The notes beneath the pieces were generated by a model. The model saw only the letters and a list, made by a program, of their open reading frames with translations, had not been told where the DNA came from and did not search any database. This document shows, one piece after another, positions 44,329 through 52,750 of a DNA stretch of 64,000 nt; position 1 is the stretch's first letter, and every line of letters starts with the position of its first letter. A program made the translations under genes and the position numbers. The DNA is from DATFDN01 sp963818725 (GTDB lineage Bacteria; Pseudomonadota; Alphaproteobacteria; Acetobacterales; Acetobacteraceae), in the NCBI GenBank assembly GCA_963818725.1, contig CAWFTU010000014.1, positions 62,001 to 126,000 on the forward strand. Reading direction: 5' to 3'.

Positions 44329-44955
44329 ATGAAGCGCGGATCTGCCACGGGCGCTTGGATGGGTGCCGCTTTGTGCGCCGCCATCGGCGTGGCTGGTGTC
44401 ACCCTTGCGGCCTGGGGCACCGGAACGACTGGCGTGCGCCGTGCCCTGGACGCGACAGCACGCTTCTCCTTCCTCCTGTTCTGGCTGGCGTATGCCGGCA
44501 GCGCCTTGGCTCATTTGTTCGGCTCGCCCTTCCAAAGGTTGGCGCGGCGGGGGCGAGACTTGGGCCTGGCTTTCGCCTCGGCCCATCTGGTCCATGTCGG
44601 CCTTGTGGTCTGGCTTTTCCGGATATCGCTTCAGCCGCCCGTCTCGGAGCAGACATTCGTCTTCTTCGGTGTCGGGATCTTTTGGACCTATCTCCTTGCC
44701 CTGTTCTCGATCAGGCGCCTGTCGCAGACGCTGGGTCCCGTGCGCTGGCGCGTCCTGCGCACCGTCGGGCTTGAGTACATTTCCTTTGCGTTCCTGACGG
44801 ATTTCATCAATCACCCGATTCACCTGAATGCCAAGAGCTTGCTTGGGTATTTGCCTTTCTTGGCCCTCTCTGTGATCGGAACGACGTTGCGCATTGTCGC
44901 GTGGATACGCTCCCGCCAGCGCGCGATGGCGCAAGGCGCGCTCGCATTGCGGTAG
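44329..44955 (+). CDS. Integral membrane protein, possibly ferric-reductase-like
   Basis: This 208-aa protein has about six hydrophobic segments, beginning GAWMGAALCAAIGVAGVTLA. Histidines occur within membrane segments (AGSALAHLFG, LGLAFASAHLVHVGLVVWLF), a pattern that fits a haem-binding ferric-reductase-like transmembrane domain. The later LEYISFAFLTDFINHPIHLN segment adds more. No FAD/NAD domain is attached. Function is inferred only weakly. It lies upstream of the quinoprotein dehydrogenase cluster in the same orientation. Confidence 0.6.
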   Translation: MKRGSATGAWMGAALCAAIGVAGVTLAAWGTGTTGVRRALDATARFSFLLFWLAYAGSALAHLFGSPFQRLARRGRDLGLAFASAHLVHVGLVVWLFRISLQPPVSEQTFVFFGVGIFWTYLLALFSIRRLSQTLGPVRWRVLRTVGLEYISFAFLTDFINHPIHLNAKSLLGYLPFLALSVIGTTLRIVAWIRSRQRAMAQGALALR

Positions 44956-45059
44956 CGCTGTTCTGCCGGCTTGACCGGCGCGAACCGAGCGCTCATGCTC
45001 TCGGGTAGGCTCCGGAAAGCGCAGAGCCACGAAATAAACCGATGCCAAAGGGGGGTTTG

Positions 45060-45305
45060 ATGAACCGGTTGACAGTGGCCGCGATCGCGGCCGCGAGTCT
45101 CGTGCTTGCCGGGCAGGGGACCGTCCGAGCAGCAGGCCAGCCCGATTCGAATCCGCAGCAAAATGGCGGTGCGGTTCCAGGGCACCAATTCGGCACAGCC
45201 GCAGACGTGGCCGCGAAAAAGCAGCAAAATGCGCGGAAGTACCAAAATCCCGGGCCTTCCGCGGGAGCCCTTCACGAGCCGCCCTCCTCGGGGCAGAAGC
45301 AATAA
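45060..45305 (+). CDS. Small exported protein of unknown function
   Basis: This 81-aa protein starts at MNRLTVAAIAAASLVLAGQG. It has a signal peptide (cleavage expected near VRAAG), followed by a Gln/Asn/Pro-rich hydrophilic region (QPDSNPQQNGGAVPGHQFGT, AADVAAKKQQNARKYQNPG). No Cys pair or haem motif is present. It lies 51 bases before the PQQ dehydrogenase gene and may be an accessory of that system; this is inference from position. Confidence 0.6.
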   Translation: MNRLTVAAIAAASLVLAGQGTVRAAGQPDSNPQQNGGAVPGHQFGTAADVAAKKQQNARKYQNPGPSAGALHEPPSSGQKQ

Positions 45306-45356
45306 GCTCCGGCGCACCACGCGAGAGTTGCACGAACAAAACGCGGGAAGGAAACC

Positions 45357-47018
45357 ATGAAAGCACTGCTGCTTGCGACCGCACTCGCCATCGCGCTGCC
45401 GGTCGGTGGATACGCACAGACCGCCGAGGAACTGGCCAAGGGCGCAACCGACACCGGCAGCGTCCTCAACTATGGCATGGGCTACAACTTGCAGCGGTTC
45501 AGCTCGCTCGACCAGATCAACAAGCAGAGTGTCAAGCATCTCGTACCAGTCTGGAACTATAGCTACGACGACAATCGGAGCGAGGAGTCGCAGCCGCTCG
45601 TCTACAAGGGAGTGATCTACGTCACCACAAATTCGGCGACGATGGCCATCGACGCCAAGACCGGCAAGGAAATCTGGAAGACCAAGGTTGAATATCCCCC
45701 AGAGACGCCGCGCATCGTCTGCTGCGGCATCATCAACCGAGGCGCGGCGCTGTATGACGGGAAGGTGTTCCGCACCACGCTGGACGCCAACGTCATCGCG
45801 CTCGACGCGAAAACGGGCAAGCAGCTCTGGAAGTCGAACGCCATCGATTTCAAGCCGGGCTACTCCTTCACCGTGGCGCCCCTGGTCGCCGATGGCGTGG
45901 TCATCACCGGCATCTCCGGCGCCGAGTACGGGATACGCGGCTTCATCGACGGGTGGGACCCGCAGACCGGCAACCATCTCTGGCGCACGTACACGGTCGC
46001 CGCCCCCGACGATCCGAACGGGAAGAGCTGGCCGGGGGACACCTGGCAGCACGGCGGCGGGTCCGCGTGGATCACCGGATCATTCGACCCGGAGCTGCAC
46101 ACCGTCTACTGGGGAACCGGCAACACGGGATCGTGGAACGCGGAGTCCCACAAGGGCGACAACCTCTACACCTGCTCGGTTCTCGCGCTGGACCCGAAGA
46201 CCGGAAAGATCAAGTGGCACTACCAGTTCTCCCCGAACGACCCCTATGACTACGACAGCGTCGCCGAGATGGTCCTGGCCACGCTCAACATCGACGGCAA
46301 GCCCACCAACGTGGTGATGGACGCCAACCGCAACGGGTTCTTCTACATCCTGGACCGCTCGGATGGCAGGCTGTTGGCGGCCAACCAGTACGGCGACAAG
46401 GTCAACTGGGCCACCGGGATCGACATGAAGACCGGACGCCCCATTGAGTTGGACGAGACTAAGCGGGTCCATGCCGGCGAGAAGGTCGAGATCTGGCCCG
46501 GCGCGATGGGCTCCAAGAACTGGAGTCCGATGTCGTTCGACCCGAACACCGGCCTGGCCTATGCCAACACGCTCAACTTCGGGATGAACTACAAGGAGAC
46601 CACGCCGGTCTATCGCGCCGGCCTCAGCTATTGGGGCGCCGATATTAGCTGGGTCTGGCCCAAGGGCCCGCGCGGCTCGCTCAAGGGCATCGATCCAATG
46701 ACCGGGAAGGCGAGGTGGTCGGCGCCGAGCGACATACCCCGCTTCTCCGGGGTGCTCTCGACCGCGGGCGGTGTCGTGTTCGCGGGCAAGCTGACGGGTG
46801 AGCTTGAAGCCTTCGACGCCGACACGGGCCAGAAGCTCTGGCAGTTCCAAACCGGCTCTGGGATTGAGGGGCAACCCGTGACCTGGCAGCAAGATGGCGT
46901 CCAATATGTCGCGGTGTCGAGCGGCATCGGCGGGGTCTACGACATCTTCTCCGGCGACGAGCGGCTAGCCAGCGTACCAGCGGGGGGATCGCTTTGGGTC
47001 TTTGCCGTTTCTCAATAG
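45357..47018 (+). CDS. PQQ-dependent methanol/ethanol-type dehydrogenase (XoxF/ExaF-like)
   Basis: This is a 553-aa periplasmic eight-bladed propeller quinoprotein with a signal peptide (MKALLLATALAIALPVGGYA). The adjacent-cysteine ring is at C122-C123 (RIVCCGIINRG). Likely metal ligands are E190 (SGAEYGIRG), N256 (YWGTGNTGSW) and the catalytic D298, followed two residues later by D300 (DPYDYDSVAE). That extra Asp is the known signature of lanthanide-dependent alcohol dehydrogenases. Tryptophan-docking repeats (AIDAKTGKEIWK, ALDAKTGKQLWK, AFDADTGQKLWQF) are clear. There is no fused cytochrome domain; a separate c-type cytochrome follows. It oxidises a primary alcohol to the aldehyde or acid; methanol versus ethanol cannot be decided here. 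Confidence 0.92.
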   Translation: MKALLLATALAIALPVGGYAQTAEELAKGATDTGSVLNYGMGYNLQRFSSLDQINKQSVKHLVPVWNYSYDDNRSEESQPLVYKGVIYVTTNSATMAIDAKTGKEIWKTKVEYPPETPRIVCCGIINRGAALYDGKVFRTTLDANVIALDAKTGKQLWKSNAIDFKPGYSFTVAPLVADGVVITGISGAEYGIRGFIDGWDPQTGNHLWRTYTVAAPDDPNGKSWPGDTWQHGGGSAWITGSFDPELHTVYWGTGNTGSWNAESHKGDNLYTCSVLALDPKTGKIKWHYQFSPNDPYDYDSVAEMVLATLNIDGKPTNVVMDANRNGFFYILDRSDGRLLAANQYGDKVNWATGIDMKTGRPIELDETKRVHAGEKVEIWPGAMGSKNWSPMSFDPNTGLAYANTLNFGMNYKETTPVYRAGLSYWGADISWVWPKGPRGSLKGIDPMTGKARWSAPSDIPRFSGVLSTAGGVVFAGKLTGELEAFDADTGQKLWQFQTGSGIEGQPVTWQQDGVQYVAVSSGIGGVYDIFSGDERLASVPAGGSLWVFAVSQ

Positions 47019-47088
47019 GACACGCCATCAGCGCGGCGCGGCGGCGCTCGTTCGGTTCCGCCGCGCCGCGCAAGCCGAGAGATGATGA

Positions 47089-47454
47089 ATGCGTGCAAGG
47101 CGCTGGTTGATAATGGCCGGACTGACCGCGAGCGCTCTGTTGACCCGGCCGGCGGCCGCGGCGGACCCCGTGGCTAATGGGGCCGCACCGCCTCAGGTGG
47201 CGGCGCCCACGCCGGCGCTTGCCCAACAGGGCGCCGAGCTGTTCGATCAGATCTGCTCACACTGCCATGGAATTCACATGGTGAATCCGGGCAACTCCTC
47301 CTTCGACCTCCGAAAGTTCCCGCACGACCAGCGGGACCGCTTCTTCAACTCGGTGACGCACGGGAAGGGCAACATGCCCCCCTGGGGCGACATCCTGAAG
47401 CCCGAGGAGATCGAGGCGATCTGGGCCTATGTCCGCACTGGAGGGAAAGAATGA
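47089..47454 (+). CDS. c-type cytochrome, electron acceptor of the quinoprotein
   Basis: This 121-aa protein has a signal peptide (WLIMAGLTASALLTRPAAAA) and one haem-binding motif, CSHCH, at residues 56-60. A Met is available as distal ligand in GKGNMPPWGD. It resembles XoxG/cytochrome cL-like partners in small size and position. The gene lies 70 bases after the dehydrogenase, and its stop overlaps the next start (ATGA). Confidence 0.9.
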   Translation: MRARRWLIMAGLTASALLTRPAAAADPVANGAAPPQVAAPTPALAQQGAELFDQICSHCHGIHMVNPGNSSFDLRKFPHDQRDRFFNSVTHGKGNMPPWGDILKPEEIEAIWAYVRTGGKE

Positions 47455-48374
47455 GATCAGCCGCCAGGAGCGGACTGGCGCTTGTCCTTCTCGCGGCGGT
47501 CGCCTTCCCAGCGCGAGCCGAGCCGGCGCTGACCGTCTGCCTGGACCGATCGATCCCGCCTTTGTCGTTCAAGCAAGGCGACAGAAAGGGGGGCTTCGAT
47601 TTGGCCGTCGCGGACGCCGTGGCCCGTCGGCTTGGTCGCACGCTGATTGTGCAGTGGTTCGAGGGCGGCCGGGATCTCGACGATCACCCGGATCGGCAAG
47701 CGAACGCGCTGTTGTCGGACGGGCACTGTCAGCTTGTCGGCGGATACGCGTTGATCGCGGATGCGTTGGGAACGCCGGGCGCGGACCGGTCGAGGCTGCC
47801 CATGTATGAGGGAGCCAAGACCGCTGATCGCCGGCGCTGGGTAAGGCTTGGATCGCTGATGGCCACCCATCCCTATCGGTTCGAGCCCCTCACCATCGTT
47901 CTTGGGCCGAAGGCGGCGGAGCGCGCCGTCCGCCAGCTCAGCGATCTGACCGGCCTCCGACTGGGCGTGGAGGAGACCACGCTCGCCGATGCGGTGCTCC
48001 GGGCTTACGGCGGTGGGCAATTTATGGAGCAGATCACGCATGTGGTGCCTGGCCGCGGCTTGCTCGATGGATTGGAGGGCGGCAACTATGACGCCGTGCT
48101 CGTCGAACTGAGCGAGTTCGACGCCTACCGCCAGCAACATCCCCAAACCCGGCTGAGGGCGTCGGGCTATTACCATTCCTTAGGCTTCAACATGGGTTTC
48201 GTCGGGCTTGCCACGAAGGCGGCGTTGGTGGCCGAGGTCGGGTCCGTACTCGACGAGATGCTTGCGACGGGCGAGCCGAGGAGGCTGGCGCCAGAAACTG
48301 GCGTGACCTACCTGCCGCCCCGAAGCCCGGATGTCCTAGTCTCTATCTCCCGTGCCGACTTGGCGAAGGACTGA
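47451..48374 (+). CDS. Periplasmic binding protein associated with quinoprotein dehydrogenase (XoxJ/MxaJ-like)
   Basis: This 307-aa protein has a signal peptide (SGLALVLLAAVAFPARAEPA). The body is a type II periplasmic binding fold related to amino-acid ABC binding proteins (LTVCLDRSIPPLSFKQGDRK, GGFDLAVADAVARRLGR; TGLRLGVEETTLADAVLRAY; YDAVLVELSEFDAY). Position third after a dehydrogenase and cytochrome is the MxaFJG/XoxFJG arrangement, in which the J protein is thought to help mature or activate the dehydrogenase. No ABC permease follows, supporting this over transport. Confidence 0.88.
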   Translation: MRSAARSGLALVLLAAVAFPARAEPALTVCLDRSIPPLSFKQGDRKGGFDLAVADAVARRLGRTLIVQWFEGGRDLDDHPDRQANALLSDGHCQLVGGYALIADALGTPGADRSRLPMYEGAKTADRRRWVRLGSLMATHPYRFEPLTIVLGPKAAERAVRQLSDLTGLRLGVEETTLADAVLRAYGGGQFMEQITHVVPGRGLLDGLEGGNYDAVLVELSEFDAYRQQHPQTRLRASGYYHSLGFNMGFVGLATKAALVAEVGSVLDEMLATGEPRRLAPETGVTYLPPRSPDVLVSISRADLAKD

Positions 48375-48543
48375 CATCAGCGGCCGTAAGCTCTGATCCC
48401 TAGATCCCGCATTTCGCGAAGATGCCGTGGAACAGGTGATGGATCGCAGCGCCCGGGTACGGGCGCCTCCGGACGCCGCCAGGATTCCTGCTCGATGGCA
48501 AGGCGGGACGCCGCCGTAGTGAGCAACGCCGACGCCACCCGTC

Positions 48544-49401
48544 CTAGCGCGGCACCACCCTGCGATACAAATGCCAGGTCGCGTGGCCGAGCACCGGCAG
48601 AACGATTGCGAGGCCGAGCAGGAAGGGGATCGACCCAATCACCAGGGCGGCGGCCACGATCAGTCCCCAGATCGCCATGGTGCGCTTATTCGCGCGCACG
48701 GCGTGAACCGATGTCGCGATCGCCGTTTCGGCGGTGATGTCCTCGCGGTCCACCAGCATGGGGAAAGAGACGACGCTGATCGACAGGACCAGTACGGCGA
48801 ACAGGAAGCCGACGCCGACGCCGACGCCGATCAGTGCCCATCCCGCGGGAGTGGTGAACACGGCGTGGGCGAATGCCCCGATCGACACGGGCTCCTTGGG
48901 TCCAAGTGTCAAGACATAGATCGCCTGCGCGACCACGAGCCATAACAGGAAAATGCCTGTGAGTAGCAGGCCCAATTTGAGGAGCGTTCCAAACTGCGGC
49001 GAGTGGCGGACAGCCAGCGCATCGCCCCAGCTAACATCGTACCCTTGCTCGCGCCGCCGGCTCATTTCGTAGAGACCGATCGCGGCGAACGGTCCGACCA
49101 GCGTAAATCCAGCGGCGAGGGGGAACAATAGCTGCAGCACATCGTACCCGAACGCCAGCCGCGCGAACACGAGGCCGATCACGGGATAGATGATGCAGAC
49201 TGCGATCACGTCGGTGCGGCTGGCGCCGAAGTCGCGGAGGCCCGCCGCAAGGGCGGCGCCGAGGTCGGCCACCCCGATCCTCTGGACGACTGGGCGCCCG
49301 GACTGCACCCCGGGCACCTCGCCGGCGGCCGAGCCGACAGCCCCCACGGCGTTCGTCAGGTGCTCCCAACTCCACAGGACAGGATTACGAATGACAGCCA
49401 T
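48544..49401 (-). CDS. DUF2189 membrane protein
   Basis: This 285-aa protein with about six hydrophobic segments has the DUF2189 pattern: VQRIGVADLGAALAAGLRDF, VCIIYPVIGLVFARLAFG, AAGFTLVGPFAAIGLYEMSR and PVLGHATWHLYRRVV. The family is of unknown function and common in Alphaproteobacteria near respiratory genes. It is convergent with the quinoprotein cluster. Confidence 0.88.
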   Translation of the reverse strand: MAVIRNPVLWSWEHLTNAVGAVGSAAGEVPGVQSGRPVVQRIGVADLGAALAAGLRDFGASRTDVIAVCIIYPVIGLVFARLAFGYDVLQLLFPLAAGFTLVGPFAAIGLYEMSRRREQGYDVSWGDALAVRHSPQFGTLLKLGLLLTGIFLLWLVVAQAIYVLTLGPKEPVSIGAFAHAVFTTPAGWALIGVGVGVGFLFAVLVLSISVVSFPMLVDREDITAETAIATSVHAVRANKRTMAIWGLIVAAALVIGSIPFLLGLAIVLPVLGHATWHLYRRVVPR

Positions 49402-49470
49402 GCTGCTTCTCCCGAAGCCAAGGTCTGGAGGGGCGCTGGCTCACATGTCGCCGGGTGGCCGTTCAGGCCA

Positions 49471-49719
49471 TCAGTGACAACAGAGTCGCGACCCGTCCTG
49501 CTGGGAAGGATAGGCGCCCTGCGCTGTCGCGTCCATCATCGCCGTCGGCGGTGCGGCCAGCGTCTGACCGTCCAGGCGCTCATAAATGCGGCTTTGGACA
49601 TTCCGCAGCATGCCGCAGAAACGGCATCCCGGAACAAGCGAAGATGCACCGCCATCAGCGCGGAAACGCCGCTTCAGCGCTTGGCGCGCCTCCAAATGCC
49701 CACTCAGGGTTTCGAGCAC
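49471..49719 (-). CDS. Possible small protein, weakly supported
   Basis: This is an open frame of 82 codons with a GTG start (LETLSGHLEARQALKRRFRA; VPGCRFCGMLRN). Codon usage looks coding, but no ribosome-binding site is seen and the family is unknown. It fills most of the gap between the DUF2189 gene and the methyltransferase gene. Confidence 0.3.
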   Translation of the reverse strand: MLETLSGHLEARQALKRRFRADGGASSLVPGCRFCGMLRNVQSRIYERLDGQTLAAPPTAMMDATAQGAYPSQQDGSRLCCH

Positions 49720-49728
49720 GCATGAACG

Positions 49729-50445
49729 TCAGGCAGCAGTGAGCGGCTTGCCTATTACTGCCGTTCCGCCGGCGTCAGGAATCGGGCAGAGTGCCACGCC
49801 AGGCGCTGTGCTTACGAATCCATCCACCGCTGCCTGGGCTCCCTTAAATGTGCTATTATTGTAATCATGCACTAGAATATAGCCACCGGGGCTCAACCTT
49901 GGCCAGAACCACTGAAGACCGCTCAGAATCGGCTGGTAAAGGTCGGTATCAAGGCTGACCAGCGCGAACCGTGTGTCGTCCAGGCCGGCCGCGCTTTCAG
50001 GAAACCATCCCGGGTGCAGCACCACCTCGGCTTGTGCAGGGAAGCGGCCGGCGACCGCGGCACCACTCGTGTTTGTGAAGTCATGGAATTCGGCAACATA
50101 GTCCTTCGCAGCATCAGGCGCGACGTCGCGCTCATCGAAGCCCTCGAACGTATCGAACAGGTGAATGGGTCGATCTGGCAGATGCGTGTGCATCAGCAAG
50201 GCGAAATCGCCCTGGTAAACCCCCAGCTCTGCCACAGCCCCGGCGACGCCGTGCGCGCGGATGGCGCGGCATGTCAGATCCAAGGTGGCGTTGCGCACGT
50301 AATCCGTGGCGATGGACCAGTAGCGGGCCCGCAGAAAGCGCCCGGCTTCCACTCGGTCTTCGGGGTATTTTAGTCCTCGGACCAGGAAAAGATTGAGGTA
50401 TCGCGCCAGAAGAACCAGGGCCTTTTGCAAAGGTACTTGCACCAT
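49729..50445 (-). CDS. TylF/MycF-type O-methyltransferase
   Basis: This protein is 238 aa from the ATG of MVQVPLQKALVLLARYLNLF; the frame is open far upstream but only this start fits the family. The SAM-binding motif is VAELGVYQGDFALLMHTHLP with IHLFDTFEGFDERD. Metal-binding acidic residues follow in ALVSLDTDLYQPI and GGYILVHDYNNSTFKGA. Such enzymes methylate hydroxyl groups of sugars (macrocin O-methyltransferase family) and in non-producers often act on surface glycans. The substrate is unknown. Confidence 0.85.
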   Translation of the reverse strand: MVQVPLQKALVLLARYLNLFLVRGLKYPEDRVEAGRFLRARYWSIATDYVRNATLDLTCRAIRAHGVAGAVAELGVYQGDFALLMHTHLPDRPIHLFDTFEGFDERDVAPDAAKDYVAEFHDFTNTSGAAVAGRFPAQAEVVLHPGWFPESAAGLDDTRFALVSLDTDLYQPILSGLQWFWPRLSPGGYILVHDYNNSTFKGAQAAVDGFVSTAPGVALCPIPDAGGTAVIGKPLTAA

Positions 50446-50553
50446 GCGACGCGGCCGCCATTCCGTCCGTCGCCAAGACGCGCGCGTGCCCGGCACAGGG
50501 GCTGTGACATGAGCACCCATCACTGGCAAATCAGCACGAGACGATGGTGGATT

Positions 50554-51021
50554 TAATGATGCCTTCGACGGTCTATCGAGACATAACTCGATTTCATGGC
50601 GCACTTCGCGGCAATGTCTGATCCCTCCATTGAGGCGGCGCGCTGGCTGGGGGACCTGGATTCGAACCAAGGCTGCCCGGTCCAGAGCCGGGAGTTCTAC
50701 CGCTAAACTATCCCCCAGGCGCGGCGCACGGTATCTAGCACGCTCCGCCCGGCCGGCAAAGGGGCAGATGACCGTTCTCACCGTGAAAGGACGCGGCCCA
50801 TGATCGCCTTTGGTCCCGCCCCCGCATCCCTGCCGCGCGGGCAGCGGGTCTACGCGATCGGCGACGTGCATGGCTGCCTCGACCAACTGCGCGCGCTGCA
50901 CCAAGCGCTGGCCGAGGATCTCGCGGCGCGCCCGGTCGCGTCCAGCACCCTGATCCACCTCGGCGACTATGTCGATCGCGGGCCAGACAGCGCCGGGGTG
51001 GTACATGGCTGCTGGAAGGGC
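50554..51021. repeat. Duplicated tRNA-Gln/phosphatase segment, copy A
   Basis: About 468 bp match copy B at 51734-52202, with only a few substitutions and one indel near 51005. The segment contains a complete tRNA-Gln gene and the first ~70 codons of a metallophosphoesterase. It ends where the IS630 remnant begins. Confidence 0.92.
50644..50717 (-). tRNA. tRNA-Gln (CTG), copy A
   Basis: The acceptor TGGGGGA pairs with TCCCCCA, the anticodon stem CCCGG/CCGGG encloses loop CTCTGGA (anticodon CTG), and the T loop is TTCGAAT. CCA is encoded. It is identical to copy B. Confidence 0.95.
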
Positions 51022-51708
51022 TGCACGGCGCAGAAGCCGCTGCGGCGCGCCTACGAGCAGCCCCTCCGCTGCCATTCCACGCGCTTCGCGCGCGGAACCT
51101 TCGGCAGCTTCGCCCGGCCGAGGGCCCGCTGGCTCCGGCGGGACTACCCGGCCATCGCGGCACGCGCCAAGGCCGAAGGCGGCCTGATCTTCTGGGGCGA
51201 CGAGACCGGGTTGCGCGCCAATGACGTGCGGGGTCGCTGCTACGCCCCGCGCGGCCGGACGCCCCTGGTGCGCCCCTGCCAGAAGCGGGTCGGGCTGGGC
51301 CTGATCTCGGCCCTGACCAACAAGGGGGAACTGCGCTGGATGGTGCTCCCGGGCGCGATCAAGGCGCCGCTGCTGATCCGCTTCTTCCAGCGCCTGATCC
51401 AGGACGCCCGGCGCAAGGTCTTCCTGATCCGCGACAACCTGCCCGTCCACCGCGCCAAATCCGTGCGCGCATGGCTGGCCGCGCACCCAACCGAGATCGA
51501 GGTGTTCCGCCTTCCCTCCTACAGTCCCGAGCTCAATCCCGACGCGTGCTTGAATGCCGACCTGAAGCAGGCCGTCACCCGTCAAGCCCCCGCACGCAGC
51601 AAGGCGCAACTCAAGCGCGCGGCAATCAGTCACATGCGCAGGCTGTCAAAGTCCCCGGCACGGATCAGAAGCTTCTTCCGCCACAAGCCCGTCCGTTATG
51701 CCGCCTGA
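50800..51708 (+). pseudogene. Chimeric frame: truncated metallophosphoesterase fused to IS630 transposase
   Basis: The first ~68 residues match the intact phosphatase at 51980-52699 (VYAIGDVHGCLDQLRALHQA, LGDYVDRGPDSAGVV). The frame then runs straight into an IS630 transposase (TAQKPLRRAYEQ, IFWGDETGLRANDVRGR, VFLIRDNLPVHRAKS, PSYSPELNPDACLNADLKQA). An in-frame palindromic insert of 54 bases adds 18 residues. Neither half is complete, so function is unlikely, though the fused frame is open for 302 codons. Confidence 0.85.
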
Positions 51709-51733
51709 TCCAAGACAATGAGGGCCGGATCAA
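51022..51733 (+). mobile_element. IS630-family remnant, 5' truncated
   Basis: The C-terminal two thirds of an IS630 transposase are present with the element end near AATGAGGGCCGGATC, similar to the end of the element at 29454-30618. The left end and N-terminal HTH are missing. It separates the two copies of the tRNA-Gln segment. Confidence 0.8.
51061..51114 (+). repeat. 54-bp covarying palindromic element, copy B
   Basis: The left part is CCCCTCCGCTGCCATTCC, the inner arms ACGCGC and GCGCGC flank loop TTC (one A/C mismatch), and the right part is GGAACCTTCGGCAGCTTCGCC. It lies between YEQ and RPRARWLRRD of the IS630 transposase and keeps its frame. The outer arms GCTGCC and GGCAGC pair. Confidence 0.85.
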
Positions 51734-52202
51734 TAATGATGCCTTCGACGGTCTATCGAGACATAATTCGATTTCATGGCGCATTTCGCGACAATGTCTG
51801 ATCCCTCCATTGAGGCGGCGCGCTGGCTGGGGGACCTGGATTCGAACCAAGGCTGCCCGGTCCAGAGCCGGGAGTTCTACCGCTAAACTATCCCCCAGGC
51901 GCGGCGCACGGTATCTAGCACGCTCCGCCCGGCCGGCAAAGGGGCACATGACCGTTCTCACCGTGAAAGGACGCGGCCCATGATCGCCTTTGGTCCCGCC
52001 CCCGCCTCCCTGCCGCGCGGGCAGCGGGTCTACGCGATCGGCGACGTGCATGGCTGCCTCGACCAACTGCGGGCGCTGCACCAAGCGGTGGCCGAGGATC
52101 TCGCGGCACGCCCGGTCGCGTCCAGCACCCTGATCCACCTCGGCGACTATGTCGATCGCGGGCCAGACAGCGCCGGGGTGGTACGATTGCTGCTGGAAGG
52201 GC
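51734..52202. repeat. Duplicated tRNA-Gln/phosphatase segment, copy B
   Basis: This is the second copy of the segment at 50554-51021; here the phosphatase gene continues to its natural end, so this side is the ancestral arrangement. The offset is 1180 bases throughout most of the match. Confidence 0.92.
51824..51897 (-). tRNA. tRNA-Gln (CTG), copy B
   Basis: Same sequence and structure as the copy at 50644-50717, with anticodon CTG and encoded CCA. The duplication doubles the dosage of this tRNA if both promoters were copied. Confidence 0.95.
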
Positions 52203-52699
52203 CGATGCCGGCCGGCATCGGAAACGTGGTGAACCTGACCGGCAACCATGAGGAGATGATGCTGGCGGCACTGGACGACCGCTCTCCGCCGGTCGTGCGG
52301 CATTGGCTGATGAACGGCGGCGGAGCGACCTTGGACAGCTTCGGCCTGCGCGAAGAGGCCGATCCCGCCATCTGGGCGGAGCGCTTGCCGCCGCGCCACG
52401 TGGCGTTCCTGCGCGGGCTCGCCCTCACCCATCGCGCGGGCGGCTATTTCTTCGTCCACGCCGGGGTACGTCCGGATGTCCCGCTGTCCGCCCAGGTGCG
52501 CGACGACCTCCTGTGGATCCGCCAACCGTTCCTCTCGTCCACCGCCTCGTTCGAGGCGGTGGTTGTGCATGGCCATACGCCCGTGCCGTTTCCGGAGCTT
52601 CGCCGCAACCGGATCGGCATCGATACGGGGGCGGTGGTGGGTGGCGTGCTGACCTGCGCGGTGCTGGAACGGAACAAGGTCGGCTTTCTCACCGCTTGA
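51980..52699 (+). CDS. Metallophosphoesterase (Ser/Thr phosphatase-like)
   Basis: This 239-aa protein is of the PP1/PP2A-like bacterial type. Metal and catalytic blocks are YAIGDVHGCLDQL, IHLGDYVDRGPDS, NLTGNHEEMMLAAL, YFFVHAGVRPDVPL and VVVHGHTPVPFPEL. It could dephosphorylate proteins or diadenosine tetraphosphate-like nucleotides; sequence alone does not decide. It is intact, unlike its partial copy upstream. Confidence 0.92.
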   Translation: MIAFGPAPASLPRGQRVYAIGDVHGCLDQLRALHQAVAEDLAARPVASSTLIHLGDYVDRGPDSAGVVRLLLEGPMPAGIGNVVNLTGNHEEMMLAALDDRSPPVVRHWLMNGGGATLDSFGLREEADPAIWAERLPPRHVAFLRGLALTHRAGGYFFVHAGVRPDVPLSAQVRDDLLWIRQPFLSSTASFEAVVVHGHTPVPFPELRRNRIGIDTGAVVGGVLTCAVLERNKVGFLTA

Positions 52700-52750
52700 C
52701 TCGCACCGCTCTCTTGAAAGCAAGGTTCACTTGTTGCTACGGCGTGTTGG

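Noticed and set aside
47451..48374. Periplasmic binding protein as part of an amino-acid ABC transporter
   Set aside because: No permease or ATPase gene follows; the overlap with the cytochrome gene supports the quinoprotein-associated role.
50644..51897. Duplicated tRNA-Gln genes as attachment sites of an integrated element
   Set aside because: No integrase lies between them and the repeat extends far beyond the tRNA into a phosphatase gene; an IS-associated duplication fits better.
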